From the NCBI RefSeq assembly GCF_032854445.1, contig NC_088295.1:5272501-5336500 (forward strand): 64,000 nt of DNA, in the 5' to 3' direction. A program made the position numbers and the translations under genes. A model generated the notes under the pieces. The model did not search any database. It saw only the letters and a list, made by a program, of their open reading frames with translations, and had not been told where the DNA came from. Source of the stretch: Liolophura sinensis. Taxonomy: Eukaryota > Mollusca > Polyplacophora > Chitonida > Chitonidae. This document shows, piece after piece, positions 1 through 12,639 of this stretch. Positions within the stretch are counted from its first letter, which is position 1. The number at the start of each line of letters is the position of its first letter.

Positions 1-489
1 TTCTCTTCAAGATTGAACTGATATCACATATGTCACTGTGGAGGTCATTCCTAATAACTTAAGTACCGGTAACCAAGGTTAGTGCGAAGGTGATGTAAAA
101 GATAAATATGGCCAACATATAGGCGTTGCGGCGGCAAGGCGACCAATATATCTTTCGTGACCTCGATCGGCTCTCTAAGCAAAAGATATAGGGTCCTGAA
201 ATGGTAGACAGTTCCATAATTATCGAGCACCGTACTGGGTTACTTGGTGAGATAACTACAAAATTAAATCATCAAAATCTACTGGAACACTTTTAGATTA
301 CTTGTTTAAGAATTACTAAACATTAAAATCCCTCAAACTTGTTCTGTATTAATTGGTCTGGGATGAATGAAGATCCGATTCTATTAAAACGGTTCTATGT
401 CACTTGATCAGTCATATGCGAGGACACTTTTTTTTTTAACAGTGGCATTTTATCTGTTCAGTTAGGCTATGTTTTTATTTCGGTACTTT

Positions 490-603
490 CGGTACTATTT
501 TCGGGCTCTGTCCGGTTTCCTCCCACCATAATGCTGGCTGCAGGCGTATAAGTGAAATATTCTCGGTATAAGAGACCAGTCAAATAAATCAATCAATCAA
601 ATA
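490..603 (+). mobile_element. SINE 3' tail fragment (family 2)
   Basis: This is the 3' portion of a SINE. It carries the block around 'ccggtttcctcccaccataa', then 'ataagtgaaatattct', and ends in an (aatc/aaat)-rich tail. Fuller copies lie at 53712-53960 (+), 25955-26215 (-) and 54715-54985 (-). The tRNA-related head is missing here. It lies about 320 bp upstream of fucosidase gene A. Confidence 0.6.
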
Positions 604-831
604 CATTTTTACTGGGCCGATTACTCAGTATTTATTTTTTTTTTCTTTGTGTGTTTGAAACCGTATAATCAAGAATATTTTACTTGTACGATGACCAAAA
701 TTATAGGTTGAGGAAGCCTGGGAACGGGAGAAAATCTTAATTCTCAGCTAGACCCTCTCTTCTACATGTATTCGTATATCGAAAGAAGATAGACAATTTC
801 ACAAAGGAAGAGCCGCCATGTTGACAAAGAG

Positions 832-865
832 GCACGTGACTGTGAAATCAGCGCTGTCACATGAC
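832..865 (+). promoter_or_regulatory. CLEAR/E-box-like pair upstream of fucosidase A
   Basis: GCACGTGAC lies at 832-840 and GTCACATGAC at 856-865, the latter 55 bp before the ATG at 920. The vertebrate CLEAR element bound by TFEB/MiT factors at lysosomal genes is GTCACGTGAC, so both sites are near matches. The second is also present upstream of exon C (48151-48160), and a related CATGTG/ACGTGAC cluster precedes gene B. The regulatory role is inferred from motif, position and the lysosomal nature of the enzyme. The E-box core alone is common by chance. Confidence 0.4.
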
Positions 866-919
866 CTGCAATACGGCTCATGCATGTTTAAAATATACTC
901 GATCAACAGTACAGTTTAA

Positions 920-3900
920 ATGGCTGTCCCCGTAGTACTGCTGCTGTGTTGTGGGCTGGCGTTTGGTCAGGCGGTACGGTACGAGCCTAACTGGGCCTCC
1001 CTTGATCAAAGGCCTCTGCCCGACTGGTACGATGACGTGAAGTTCGGGATCTTCCTGCACTGGGGAGTGTTTTCCGTGCCGGGGTACGGTTACCCACCCT
1101 CCTTCCCTGGGGCCTGTGAGGCGTGGTTCTGGTGGCTTTGGAAAGGCGCCTTCGTCCCCCAGTATGAGGAGTTTGTCGCTGATAACTACCCTTCCGGGTT
1201 TTCCTACGCGGATTTTGCCCCTCTATTCCGTGCCGAGTTTTTCGATCCAGCCGAGTGGGCCGAGATTTTCCAGGCTTCTGGGGCGAGGTAATGTATGGGT
1301 TAACGTAACGTCATGATCACGGTCTACCTATCTCATATGTAAACTAATGATATCACCATGGACAAAGCCGCTGTTAGCATCCTGTTATAGCTCAGTTGTC
1401 TACCATTGATAATGATGACCAGTACAAAAGCACATTAAACTTCACCAGAACACGGGACGTCAGTACATATAAGTGACCCATTTATATCGCCTTCATTGAG
1501 CTGATAAGTCACTGGCAGTATGACCATAACAGGACTCCGTACAAACATCAGAACTAGCTATCCCCATGTATGACCAATAGGTACAAACACCAGAGTTAGC
1601 TATCCCTGTGTATGATCAATAGGTACAAACACCAGAAATAGCTATCCCTGTGTATGATTAATAGGTACAAACACCAGAACTAGCTATCCCTATGTATAAC
1701 CAGTAGGTACGAACAACAGAACTAGCTATCCCTATTTATGACCTCTTAGGTACAAACACCAGAACTAGCTATCCCTATGTATAACCAGTAGGTACAAACA
1801 CCAGAACTAGCTATCCCTATGTATGACCAATAGGTACAAACACCAGAGTTAGCTATACCTGTGTATGATCATTAGGTACAAACACCAGAACTAACTATCC
1901 CTGTGTATGGCTAACAGGTACAAAAACACCACAGCTAGCTATCCTTATGTATGACCAATAGGTACGAACACCAGACCTAGCTATCCCCATGTATGACCAA
2001 TAGGTACAAACACCAGAACTAGCTATACCGATGTATGATCAATAGGTACAAACACCAGAACTAGCTATCCCTATGTATGGCCATTAGGTACAAACACCAG
2101 AGTTAGCTATCCCTATGTATGACCAATAGGTACAAACACCAGAGTTAGCTATACCTGTGTATGATCATTAGGTACAAACACCAGAACTAACTATCCCTGT
2201 GTATGGCTAACAGGTACAAAAACACCACAGCTAGCTATCCTTATGTATGACCAATAGGTACGAACACCAGACCTAGCTATCCCCATGTATGACCATTAGG
2301 TACAAACACCAGAGTTAGCTATCCCTATGTATGACCATTAGGTACAAACACCAGAGTTAGCTATCCCTATGTATGACCAACAGGTACAAACACCAGACCT
2401 ACATATCCCTATGTATGACCAATAGGTGCAAACACCGGATTTACATCCCTATGTATGACTAGTAGGTACAAACACCAGAACTAGATATCCCTATGTATGA
2501 GCAATAGGTACAAACACCAGAGTTAGCTATACCTGTGTATGATCATTAGGTACAAACACCAGATCTAGATATCCCTATGTATGACCAATAGGTACAAACA
2601 CCAGAACTAGATATCCCTATGTATGAGCAATAGGTACAAACACCAGAGTTAGCTATCTGTATGTATGACCAATAGGTACAAACACCAGATCTAGATATTC
2701 CTATGTATGGTCAGTAGGTACAAACACCTGAACTGGCATACCTCTCCGTATGTATGGCCAATTCGTTCGAACACCTGAACTTTAATATCCCTCTAGTATA
2801 TCCGTCTGAATGTATTGTCAGCAGGTGAAAACACCAAACCGGCATATCGTTCTGCCTATATGATCAGTGAGTGCAAAGATCTGAACTCAATTTGCAAACG
2901 TCTGAACTAGGACTGCAAACTCCTAAAACTAGGATTGCAAACGTCTGAACTGGGATTGCAAACGTCTGAACGAGCACGAGCTGTAGATTACACGTTAAGA
3001 TATGGGTAATAGATATCTTCTGCAAGTATTCTACATGAACATATGATCATTTAATCATGTGGACAAATTGACGTTTTCCTCAGATATTTGATATTGACTT
3101 CCAAGCACCATGAGGGATTCACCAACTGGCCGTCTAAAGTCTCCTGGAACTGGAACTCCATGGATGTTGGACCTCAACGAGATTTGGTCGGTGAGTTAGG
3201 CAGCTAAACAGCCATGTGGTAGCATACAGAGTCACACAGTAAAACAGCCACGCTGTACAGAAGTTGCATAACAAAACAGCCACGCTGTACAGGAGCTACA
3301 CAACAAAACAGCCACGCTGTACAGGAGCTCCACAACAAAACAGCCACGCTGCACAGGAGTTCTACAACAAACAAACACGCTGTACAGGAGCTTCACAACA
3401 AACAGTCACGTTGTGCAGAAGTTACGCAACAAAACAGCTACGCTGTACAGAAGTTGCACAAAAAACAGGCTCGCTGTACAGAAGTTGCGTAACAAAACAG
3501 CCACACTGTACAGAAGTTGCATAACAAAAGAGCCACGCTGTACAGGAGTTGCACAACAAACAGCCACACTGTACAGGAGTTGCATAACAAAACAGCACGC
3601 TGTACAGAAGTTGAACAACAAAACTGCCGCGCTGTACAGGAATTGCATAACAAAACAGCCGCGCTTTACAGGGGTTACATAACAAAATAGCCAGGCTGTA
3701 CATGAGTTGCATAAGAAAACAGCTACGCTGTACAGGAGATGCATAAGAAAACATCCATGCTGTACGGGAGTTACACAACAAAACAGCCACGCTGTACAGG
3801 AGTTAAACAACAAAACAGCCACGCTGTGCAGTAGTTACACAACAAAACAGCCACACTGTACAGGAGTTGCATAACAAAACACCCACGATGTACAGTAGTG

Positions 3901-6900
3901 ACACAACAAAACAGCCGCGCTGTACAGGAGTTACACAACAAAACAGCCACGCTGTATTGGAGTTAAACAACAAAAAGCCACGCTGTACAGGAGTTCTACA
4001 ACAAACAAACACGCTGTACAGGAGCTTCACAACATAACAGCCACTTTGTTCATGCGTTAAATTACTCCAAATTATTACTAAGCACTTACGTATAAATATC
4101 TAAATAAACAGGCTTGCAGTTATGTAGTATAACGTGCTTACACCAGAATAAGCAGGTAAAAGCATCACCATGCTTTGTTTAACAGTGATGCCTATAAACT
4201 GTTAGCAACTACACTTTATAACAATTCACAGTGTGCCAGTTATGACGTATAATGATTGTATAAAAATTGCAAGGCAAAACTGCTACACAGTGTATCAGTT
4301 ATAGGGTGAACAATAATCATCAAACACCAGACCTAGGGATAGCTAGTTCTGGTGTTTGTACCTATTGAACATGCACATTCCGGAGTCACTTTCTACATGT
4401 TATACATTTTCTTGGAACCGCTTCGGTGGCTTAATGGTTAGAGTATCCGCCTCGAAGTCGAAAGAAGCACCTCCGCGCCGGCGCAGTTGGTAGAGCGTCC
4501 GCTTCGGGGGCAGTAGACCCTGGGTCAATCGTGCGTCAATTCTGGCTCGGGTCACACCTAAGACCTTAAAAGAGGAAGCTGTAGCTTCCTCGCTTGACTG
4601 GAAGTGCAACGACTGGTTGACCCGTATCAGTATAATGGCTCGGGTTGGGCGGCTTACTTGCGTTCGATAAATCGTTAAGTACGACGTCAAACCCCAAGCA
4701 CTCACTCACTCAAAGTTAGGAGATCTAGGATCAAACCCACGTCGGATCATACCAAAGACTATGAAAATGATACTTGTTGATGTCTTGCTTGGCGCTCAGT
4801 ACTGAGAGGTTAGAGCAAGGAATATATATCAGTATAATGTGACTGGCCGACAACTCGCCATACCAGGTACTCACTCTAAGACATTTTGAGTTTGCCAGTT
4901 ATAAGGTATAATACCTCCACGCTATGTGCACGGCAAAATAATATCTCGCCATGAAAGAAACTCAATATAACAGTTTCTTAGAGTAACGGTGAAAGCTGTA
5001 CCGTATGACAGTTATATTTCATGACCAGGTAAGTAAAACCAGGAATGTACTGTTTACACTTGGTGTAATTGCTATACCCTGTAGCGGATGAACACAATAG
5101 CCTTTTTTCTCCCACAGGTGAGCTCGCTGCGGCCATCAGGAGTAAGACGGACATCCACTTTGGCCTCTATCATTCCCTCTTTGAGTGGTTTCACCCTCTC
5201 TACCTACAGGATAAGGCGAACAACTTCACCACCCAGGAATTCATCGCTGTAAGGTCGATGAAAGAACGTTGCGCATACATAATAAGGGAAATATTGCTGT
5301 ACAGTGGTTCTCTAACTAGTGAATAACAGGAAAATCTTTTTAAAAATCAAATAAATCAGTGAATAAAGTCTCACCACAAATAACTACTCCCAATCAGCAT
5401 GCGTTATATGATTTCAGAGGAAGACTATGCCGGAACTGTATGACTTAGTAAAGACGTATAAGCCTGACTTGATCTGGTCCGATGGGGAATGGGAAGCCTA
5501 TGATACTTACTGGAACTCTACAGAGTTTATAGCATGGCTGTACAATGACAGGTATGCCACACTTACTGGAACTCCACACAGATTATAGCATTGCTCTACA
5601 ATGACAGGTATACCACACTTACTGGAACTCCACACAGATTATAGCATGGCTTTACAATGACAGGTATACCACACTTACTGGAACTCCACACAGATTATAG
5701 CATGGCTCTACAATGACAGGTATGCCACACTTACTGGAATTCCACACAGATTATAGCATGGTTCTACAATGACAGGTATGCCACACTTACTGGAACTCCA
5801 CACAGATTATAGCATGGTTCTACAATGACAGGTATACCACACTTACAGGAACTCCACACAGTTTATAGCATGGCTCTACAATGACAGGTATGCCACACTT
5901 ACTGGAACTCCACACAGATTATAGCATGGCTCTACAATGACAGGTATGCCACACTTACTGGAACTCCACACAGATTATAGCATGGCTCTACAATGACAGG
6001 TATACCACACTTACTGGAATTCCACACAGATTATACCATGGCTCTACAATGACAGGTATACCACATTTACTGGAACTCCACACAGATTGTAGCATGGCTC
6101 TACAATGACAGGTGTACCACACTTACTAAAATTCAAAACAGATTATAGCATGGCTCTACAATGACAGGTATGCCACACTTAATGAAACTCCACACCGATA
6201 ATAGCATGGCTCTACAATGACAGGTATACCACTCTTACTGGAACTCCACACAGATTATAGCATGGTTCTACAATGACAGGTATACTAAGCTTACTGGAAC
6301 TCCACACAGATTATAGCATGGTTCTACAATGACAAGTATACCACATTTACTGGAACTCCACACAGGTTATAGCATGGCTCTACAATGACAGGTATACCAC
6401 CCTTACTGGAACTCCACACAGATTATAGCATGGCTCTACAATGACAGGTATGCCACACTTACTGGAACTCCACACAGATTATAGCATGGCTGTACAATGA
6501 CAGGTATGCCACACCTACTGGAATTCCACACAGATTATAGCATGGCTCTACATTGACAGGTATACCACACTTACTGGAACTCCACACAGGTTATAGCATG
6601 GCTCTACAATGACAGGTATGCCACACTTACTGGAACTCCACACAGATTATAGCATGGCTCTACAATGACAGGTATGCCACACCTACTGGAATTCCACACA
6701 GATTATAGCATGGCTCTACATTGACAGGTATACCACACTTACTGGAACTCCACATAGATTATAGCATGGTCCTACAATGACAGGTATACCACACTTACTG
6801 GAACTCCACACAGGTTATAGCATGGCTCTACAATGACAGGTATGCCACACTTACTGGAATTCCACACAGATTATAGCATGGTTCTACAATGACAGGTATG

Positions 6901-9900
6901 CCACACTTACTGGAATTCCACACAGATTATAGCATGGTTCTACAATGACAGGTATACCACACTTACTGGAACTCCACACAGATTATAGCATGGCTCTACA
7001 ATGACAGGTATGCCACATTTACTGGAGCTCCACCCAGTGTATAGCATGGCTCTACAATGACAGGTATACCACATTTACTGGAACTCCACACAGATTATAG
7101 CATGGCTCTACAATGACAGGTATACCACACTTACTGGAACTCCACACAGATTATAGCATGGCTCTACAATGACAGGTATACCACACTTACTGGAACTCCA
7201 CACAGATTGTAGCATGGCTCTACAATGACAGGTATACCACATTTACTGGAACTCCAAACAGATTATAGCATGGCTGTACAATGACAGGTATACCACATTT
7301 ACCAGAACTCCACACAGATTATAGCATGGCTCTACAATGACAGGTACACCACACAAAGTGGAACTCCACATAGATTATAGCATGGTTCTACAATGACAGG
7401 TATGCCACACTTACTGGAACTCCACACAGATTATAGCATGGCTCTACACTGACAGGTATACCACACATTGCGGAACTCCACACAGATTATAGCATGGTTC
7501 TACAATGATAGGTATACCACACTAACCGGAACTACACACAGATTATAGCATGGCTCTACAATGACAGGTATGCCACATTTACTGGAACTCCACACAGATT
7601 ATGGCATGGTTCTACAATGACAGGTATACCACCCTTACTGGAACTCCACACAGATTATAGCATGGCTCTACAATGACAGGTATGCCACACTTACTGGAAC
7701 TCCACACAGATTATAGCATGGTTCTACAATGACAGGTATGCCACACCTACTGGAATTCCACACAGATTATAGCATGGCTCTACAATGACAGGGACCGGCC
7801 TGGATAGCACAGTTGGTAGAGCGTTCGCTTCGGGACCGGTAGACCCAGGATCAATCCTTGGTCGAGTCACACCTAAGACTTTAAAAGAGGAAGTTGTAAC
7901 TTCCTCGCTTGGCGTTCAGCATGAAGGGGATAGTGCAACAACTGGTTGACCCGTATCAGTATAATGGCTCGGGCGGGGCGGCTTACTTGCCTTCGGTAAG
8001 TCGTCTCAGTGATGCAGCACTAAAAAAAAGAGCGGTGGAAATCCGTCCTGCAACAAGGAGGCACATTACACGTGCATGCACCCTAATGATTCCTTCGTCG
8101 TCATATGACTGAAAAATTGTTGAGTACGACGTTAAACCCCAAGCACTCACTCACTCACTACAATGACAGGTATACCACACTTACTGGAATTCCACACAGA
8201 TTATAGCATGGCTCTACAATGACAGGTATACCACACATTGCGGAACTCCACACAGATTATAGCATGGTTCTACAATGATAGGTATACCACACTAACCGGA
8301 ACTCCACACAGATTATAGCATGGCTCTACAATGACAGGTATACCACACTTACTGGAATTCCACACAGATTATAGCATGGCTCTACAATGACAGGTATACC
8401 ACACATTGCGGAACTCCACACAGATTATAGCATGGTTCTACAATGATAGGTATACCACACTAACCGGAACTCCACACAGATTGTAGCATGGCTCTACAAT
8501 GACAGGTATACCACATTTACTGGAACTCCAAACAGATTATAGCATCGCTGTACAATGACAGGTACACCACACTTACCAGAACTCCACACAGATTATAGCA
8601 TGGCTCTACAATGACAGGTACACCACACAAACTGGAACTCCACATAGATTATAGCATGGTTCTACAATGACAGGTATGCCACACTTACTGGATCTCCACA
8701 CAGATTATAGCATGGCTCTACAATGACAGGTATACCACACATTGCGGAACTCCACACAGATTATAGCATGGTTCTACAATGATAGGTATACCACACTAAC
8801 CGGAACTCCACACAGATTATAGCATGGCTCTACAATGACAGGCATACCACATTTACTGGAACTCTACAGAGCTTATAGCATGGCTTTAAAATGACAAGTA
8901 TACCACACTTACTGGAACTCTACAGAGCGTATAGCTTGGCTCTACAATGACAGGCATAGCACGCTTAATGGAACTTCACATAGTTTATCACATGACTCTA
9001 CCATGACATGAATACCACACGTACTGGAACTCAATACAGTTTATGGCATGCCCTATAATGACAGGCATGCCACGATTAAAAGAACTCCACACAGTTTAAA
9101 GCATAGCTCTACAATGACAGGTATATCACACTTACTGGAACTCTACAGAGTTTAGAGCACGGCTCTACAATGACAGGCATAACAAATTTACTGGAATTCT
9201 ACAGAGCTTATAACATGGCTTTACAATGACAAGTATACCACACTTACTGGAACTCTACAGAGCTTATAGCTTGGCTCTACAATGACAGGCATACCACATT
9301 TACTGGAACTCTACAGAGCTTATAGCATGGCTTTACAATGACAGGCATAGCACGCTTAATGGAACTCCACATAGTTTATCACATGACTCTACCATGACAT
9401 GAATACCACACGTACTGGAACTCAATACAGTTTATGGCATGCCCTATAATGACAGGCATACCACGTTTAATAGAACTCCACACAGTTTAAAGCATGGCTC
9501 TACAATGACAGGTATACCACACTTACTGGAACTCCATATAGTTTATGGCATGGCTGTACAATGACAGGTATACCACACTTACTGGAACTCCATACAGCTT
9601 ATAGTATGGCTGTACAATGACAGGTATACCATACTTACTGGAACACCACACAGTTTATAGTATGGCTCTACAATGACAGGTATACCACACTTACTGGAAC
9701 TCCATACAGTTTATGGCATGGCTGTACAATGACAGGTATACCACACTTACTGGAACTCCATACAGTTTATAGTATGGCTGTACAACGACAGGTATACCAC
9801 ACTTACTGGAACTCCATACAGTTTATAGCATGGCTCTACAATGACAGGTATACCACACTTACTGGAACTCTACAGAGCTTATAGCATGGCTATACAATGT

Positions 9901-11984
9901 CAGGTATGCCACACTTAGTGGAACTCCATACAGTTTATAGCATGGCTTTACAATGACAGGCATACCACATTTACTGGAACTCTACAGAGCTTATAGCATG
10001 GCTATAGAATGACAGGTATGCCACACTTACTGGAACTCTACAGAACGTATAGCTTGGCTCTGCAATGGCAGGTATACCACGCTTACTGGAACTCCACAGA
10101 GTTTGGAGCAGGACTCTACAGTAACAGATGTACCACACTTACCGGAACTCCACAGAGTTTATAGTATGACTCTACAATGACAGGTGTACCACACTCACTG
10201 GATCTCCACACAGTTTAATACTGGAACTCCACAGAGTTTGTAGCTTGACTCTACTGTGGCAGGTGTACCACATGTGAGTATGGTTGAATAGATTATTGAG
10301 TTGAATTGTTTAACTGAGTTCAATTGGTTGTTGCTTGACGCCACACTGGAGATTTATTCACTTAACCCGTAGTGGTCAGTTTACGGGATCAGGAAACCTA
10401 AATGCCTGGGTAAACCACGTATCGTTATCGCCACACTCTCCCACGTGTGACGTACAGATGACCAGACCATGTTTGTGGAAAACATGCGACGGTGGGTGGC
10501 CACTTATTGCCCACTTATTAACTACCATGGCATTTGACTCTAATTTATACTTCCTTTATTTATTGCAGTCCGGTGCGAGACTACGTGGTAATTAATGACA
10601 GGTGGGGTATCGGGGATAGGTGCAAACATGGAGGTTATTACACCTGTGATGACCGCTACAATCCAGGTAAGAGTTTTAATTACCATGAAGTACGCTTGTC
10701 ACACTTTTAACATTGAATGCAGCACAGTTACAATGGTTTTGCCGTTAAATTTGTTCTAGGTGTCCTACAAAACTATAAATGGGAGAATGCGATGACACTG
10801 GAAAAGGATGCTTGGGGTTACCGTCGTAATGCCGTGTTAGACGACTATCTGACTATAGAAGAGCTGGTTGCCCTGCTCGCTCAGACCGTCAGGTGAGACA
10901 CCTGCTGGAATCGAACCGCTACCGTATCAGTGGGTCTTGGTACGTGTGCACGTAGGGGAGGAGTTAATCATGTCTGAATGACTAACAAGGAAGAAAAGAT
11001 CAAGCAAAATACATAGTCCAATTTCTGCCCTGGCTCGCATCTTTACTCTCTTCACTGACATGATCGGTTTTAAAAGAGTTCAAAAGGATAGAATAATCTT
11101 GAACATGTGGATAATCGTCAGTGGGAGTTGCACCTGTGAGCAGAAAACACACAAGAGAAAGATATCCTCAAAATAGCATGATTCTGTCCCATCAGATGGT
11201 CAAAGCATTTACCATGACTGGGTTTCCCATTCTCACGCTTGACATTGTCATTTCAGTACGGGGGGGAATATGGTTCTAAACGTGGGCCCTACTGCCGATG
11301 GTCGGATTACACCCTTGTTTGAAGAGAGACTGCGCCAGATGGGGAAATGGTTGGAAGTGAATGGGGAAGGGATATACAAGACAAAACCATGGAAATTCCA
11401 AAATGATACGGTTAACCCGGACGTGTGGTGAGTCTGTGACCCTCCGTGATTTTCTCATGTTAGTGCGTGTAATGCCGGTACTGATGTGAATACATCCTGT
11501 AAAGACAAAACGTTTTGAACACGGTGATTGTGTAGGATACTCATAAAAAGTCAGTACCCAATCCAACAGATTCCTTATTCTGTATATACTGATCTAATAA
11601 TATACACAAATCATCTATATTTTGAACTGATCGTTTGAACATCCCATAGCCTATCAATGACCAATTGCTGATGCTCAATAGCCCGGGTAGCCTAGCCGGT
11701 ATAGATAATACTCTCTACTAATGCTGATTTGCAGGTACACCACCAGTAAGGTGAACTCGTCCGTGTATGCGATACTACTGAAGTGGCCCAACACGGACAC
11801 CCTGTACCTGGATGCTGTTACAGCCACGTCCAGCACTGTGGTCACTCTGCTTGGCTACCCTGGGCACCTCTCCTGGACCCCAATCAATCCCAGGGGACTC
11901 AGCATCATGATACCACCTATACCTATCAATAAAATGCCCTGCGAATGGGGATGGGTGTTTAAACTAGAAAACTTAGAGCCCTAG
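920..11984 (+). CDS. Alpha-L-fucosidase (GH29), gene A, eight exons
   Basis: This encodes a secreted or lysosomal exoglycosidase that removes alpha-L-fucose from glycans. The exons, read by continuity of the protein and by AG/GT borders, are 920-1287, 3084-3190, 5118-5248, 5418-5551, 10569-10666, 10760-10892, 11257-11427 and 11735-11984. They total 1392 nt (463 aa plus stop), close to human FUCA1 (466 aa). Residues 1-18 form a signal peptide ([18 protein letters not shown]). The family signature YEPNW follows, then [10 protein letters not shown] in exon 2 and [12 protein letters not shown] in exon 3. The WSDGEW motif in exon 4 puts the catalytic nucleophile at Asp224 (human Asp225). KWENAM in exon 6 puts the likely acid/base at Glu288 (human Glu289); Ala stands where the PROSITE-type KWExC pattern has Cys. 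WNST is an N-glycosylation sequon. Introns 1, 2 and 4 are filled by minisatellites. Gene B converges on it from the other side. Confidence 0.93.
1510..2760 (+). repeat. 42-bp minisatellite, intron 1 of fucosidase A
   Basis: Tandem units of about 42 bp are built around 'aggtacaaacaccagaac' and 'tagctatccctatgtatga', roughly 30 copies. Higher-order duplication is visible: the stretch near 1800-2000 recurs almost exactly at 2100-2300. The array degenerates after about 2700. It lies wholly inside intron 1 (1288-3083). No coding potential is seen. Confidence 0.9.
3235..4045 (+). repeat. ~32-bp minisatellite, intron 2 of fucosidase A
   Basis: About 25 units of roughly 31-34 bp are built around 'aacaaaacagccacgctgta' and 'caggagttgca'. 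Several short open frames cross it on both strands. They are by-products of the repeat and show no domain. The array begins about 45 bp after the exon 2 donor. Its first units look derived from the start of the intron, but no exon sequence is included. Confidence 0.88.
4320..4372 (-). repeat. Inverted stray units of the intron 1 minisatellite
   Basis: Two half-units of the 42-bp intron 1 repeat lie head to head in intron 2. 'caaacaccagacctag' is followed by 'ggatagctagttctggtg' and 'tttgtacctatt', the reverse complement of the intron 1 unit. This makes a small palindrome about 1.6 kb away from the parent array. Confidence 0.7.
4425..4870 (+). mobile_element. Nested tRNA-derived SINEs, intron 2 of fucosidase A
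   Basis: An outer SINE begins at 'cttcggtggcttaatggtta' (tRNA-like A box). It is interrupted after about 4463 by a second SINE of family 1 (about 4470-4713). The inner copy has 'gcgcagttggtagagcgtcc', then 'cacacctaagaccttaaaag', and ends in 'aagcactcactcactca'. The outer element's remainder ('ggatcaaacccacgtcgg') resumes afterwards. The inner copy has a shortened middle compared with those at 7793-8157 and 24680-25047. The tRNA-like boxes mark RNA polymerase III origin, not a functional tRNA gene. Confidence 0.7.
5504..10235 (+). repeat. 56-bp splice-donor minisatellite, intron 4 of fucosidase A
   Basis: About 78 tandem units of about 56 bp, interrupted once by a SINE (7793-8157). The unit reads 'tactggaactccacacagat', then 'tatagcatggctctacaatg', then 'acag' joined to 'gtataccacact'. 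This is the last ~44 bases of exon 4 (coding [15 protein letters not shown]) followed by the exon 4 splice donor and the first bases of intron 4. The true exon end at 5551 is therefore the first member of the array. Nearly every unit keeps CAG|GTATRCC. Units after about 8850 are more divergent, with blocks of higher-order repeats. The same array fills intron 4 of gene B. Confidence 0.93.
7793..8157 (+). mobile_element. Full-length tRNA-derived SINE, family 1, inside the 56-bp array
   Basis: The head 'ggcctggatagcacagttgg' has tRNA A-box character and 'aggatcaatcc' resembles a B box. A body shared with copies at 24680-25047, 49695-49955, 59285-59640 and 62420-62695 follows. The tail is 'aagcactcactcactcac'. 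The target sequence 'tacaatgacagg' occurs immediately before and after, consistent with a target-site duplication within one minisatellite unit. A 67-codon frame in the body is shared between copies and is considered incidental. Confidence 0.85.
10240..10568 (+). other. Non-repetitive end of intron 4
   Basis: This stretch separates the 56-bp array from exon 5 and ends in the acceptor 'ttatttattgcag'. An 86-codon open frame spans much of it and runs into exon 5, but it has no recognisable domain and is taken as chance. Nothing else is seen. Confidence 0.6.
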
Positions 11985-12189
11985 CACATATTTTATTATC
12001 TTACTCTCTGTCTCTCCATAGGCTGTGTAAATCGACTTTTCTTCCAAAGGTCTAAAATCATTCTGAACATTTCTGACCTTGTTCTTTCCAAATTCCGAAT
12101 TTGTTCTGACCGTCTCCTGCTTAAATTCTGCAATCTTCTGGACCAAATTGTGACACTAACCTGATCAAACTGTGAAAGTGTCAACTTAT

Positions 12190-12595
12190 GACCTTGTCCT
12201 GACCAAATTGTGAAAGTTTCCTGACCAAACTGACCGTGCCCTGAACTAATTTTGACATTATCCTAATCAATTTCTGACATTGCACAGACTAAGTTCTGAC
12301 ATTTTCATGACCAAAGTTCTGACACTGACCAGAGATAACCAAATTATCATCTTGCCCTGACCAAATTGTGAAGCTGGCCTGACCAAATTGTGATCTTGCC
12401 CTGACCAAATTGTGAAGCTGGCCTGACCAAATTGTGATCTTGCCCTGACCAAATTGTGAAGCTGGCCTGACCAAATTGTGATCTTGCCCTGCCCAAATTC
12501 TGACGTTGCAATGACCAAATTCTGACCTTCTCTTCACCGCATTCTGAAATTGCCATGACCAAATTTTGTCAATGACCTGACCAAATTGTTGTTTT
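12190..12595 (+). repeat. ~24-bp minisatellite downstream of fucosidase A
   Basis: About 16 units of 22-26 bp are based on 'ctgaccaaattgtgaagctg' and the variant ending 'tgatcttgcc'. The core, at 12350-12490, is nearly perfect. It starts about 200 bp after the stop codon of gene A. Overlapping open frames on the minus strand arise from the repeat. Confidence 0.85.
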
Positions 12596-12639
12596 TGTAA
12601 TTGTAATGTAAGAAAGGTATACCAAAATATCAAAGCAGA

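Noticed and set aside
885-900. TATA-like 'tttaaaatata' before gene A
   Set aside because: It is only about 23-33 bp from the ATG, which would leave almost no 5' UTR, and it is not conserved in the near-identical flank of exon C.
4465-4560. tRNA-like gene (A and B boxes)
   Set aside because: The boxes belong to tRNA-derived SINE heads with SINE bodies and tails; no complete cloverleaf is expected. The same holds for the SINEs at 7793, 24680, 53712 and 59285.
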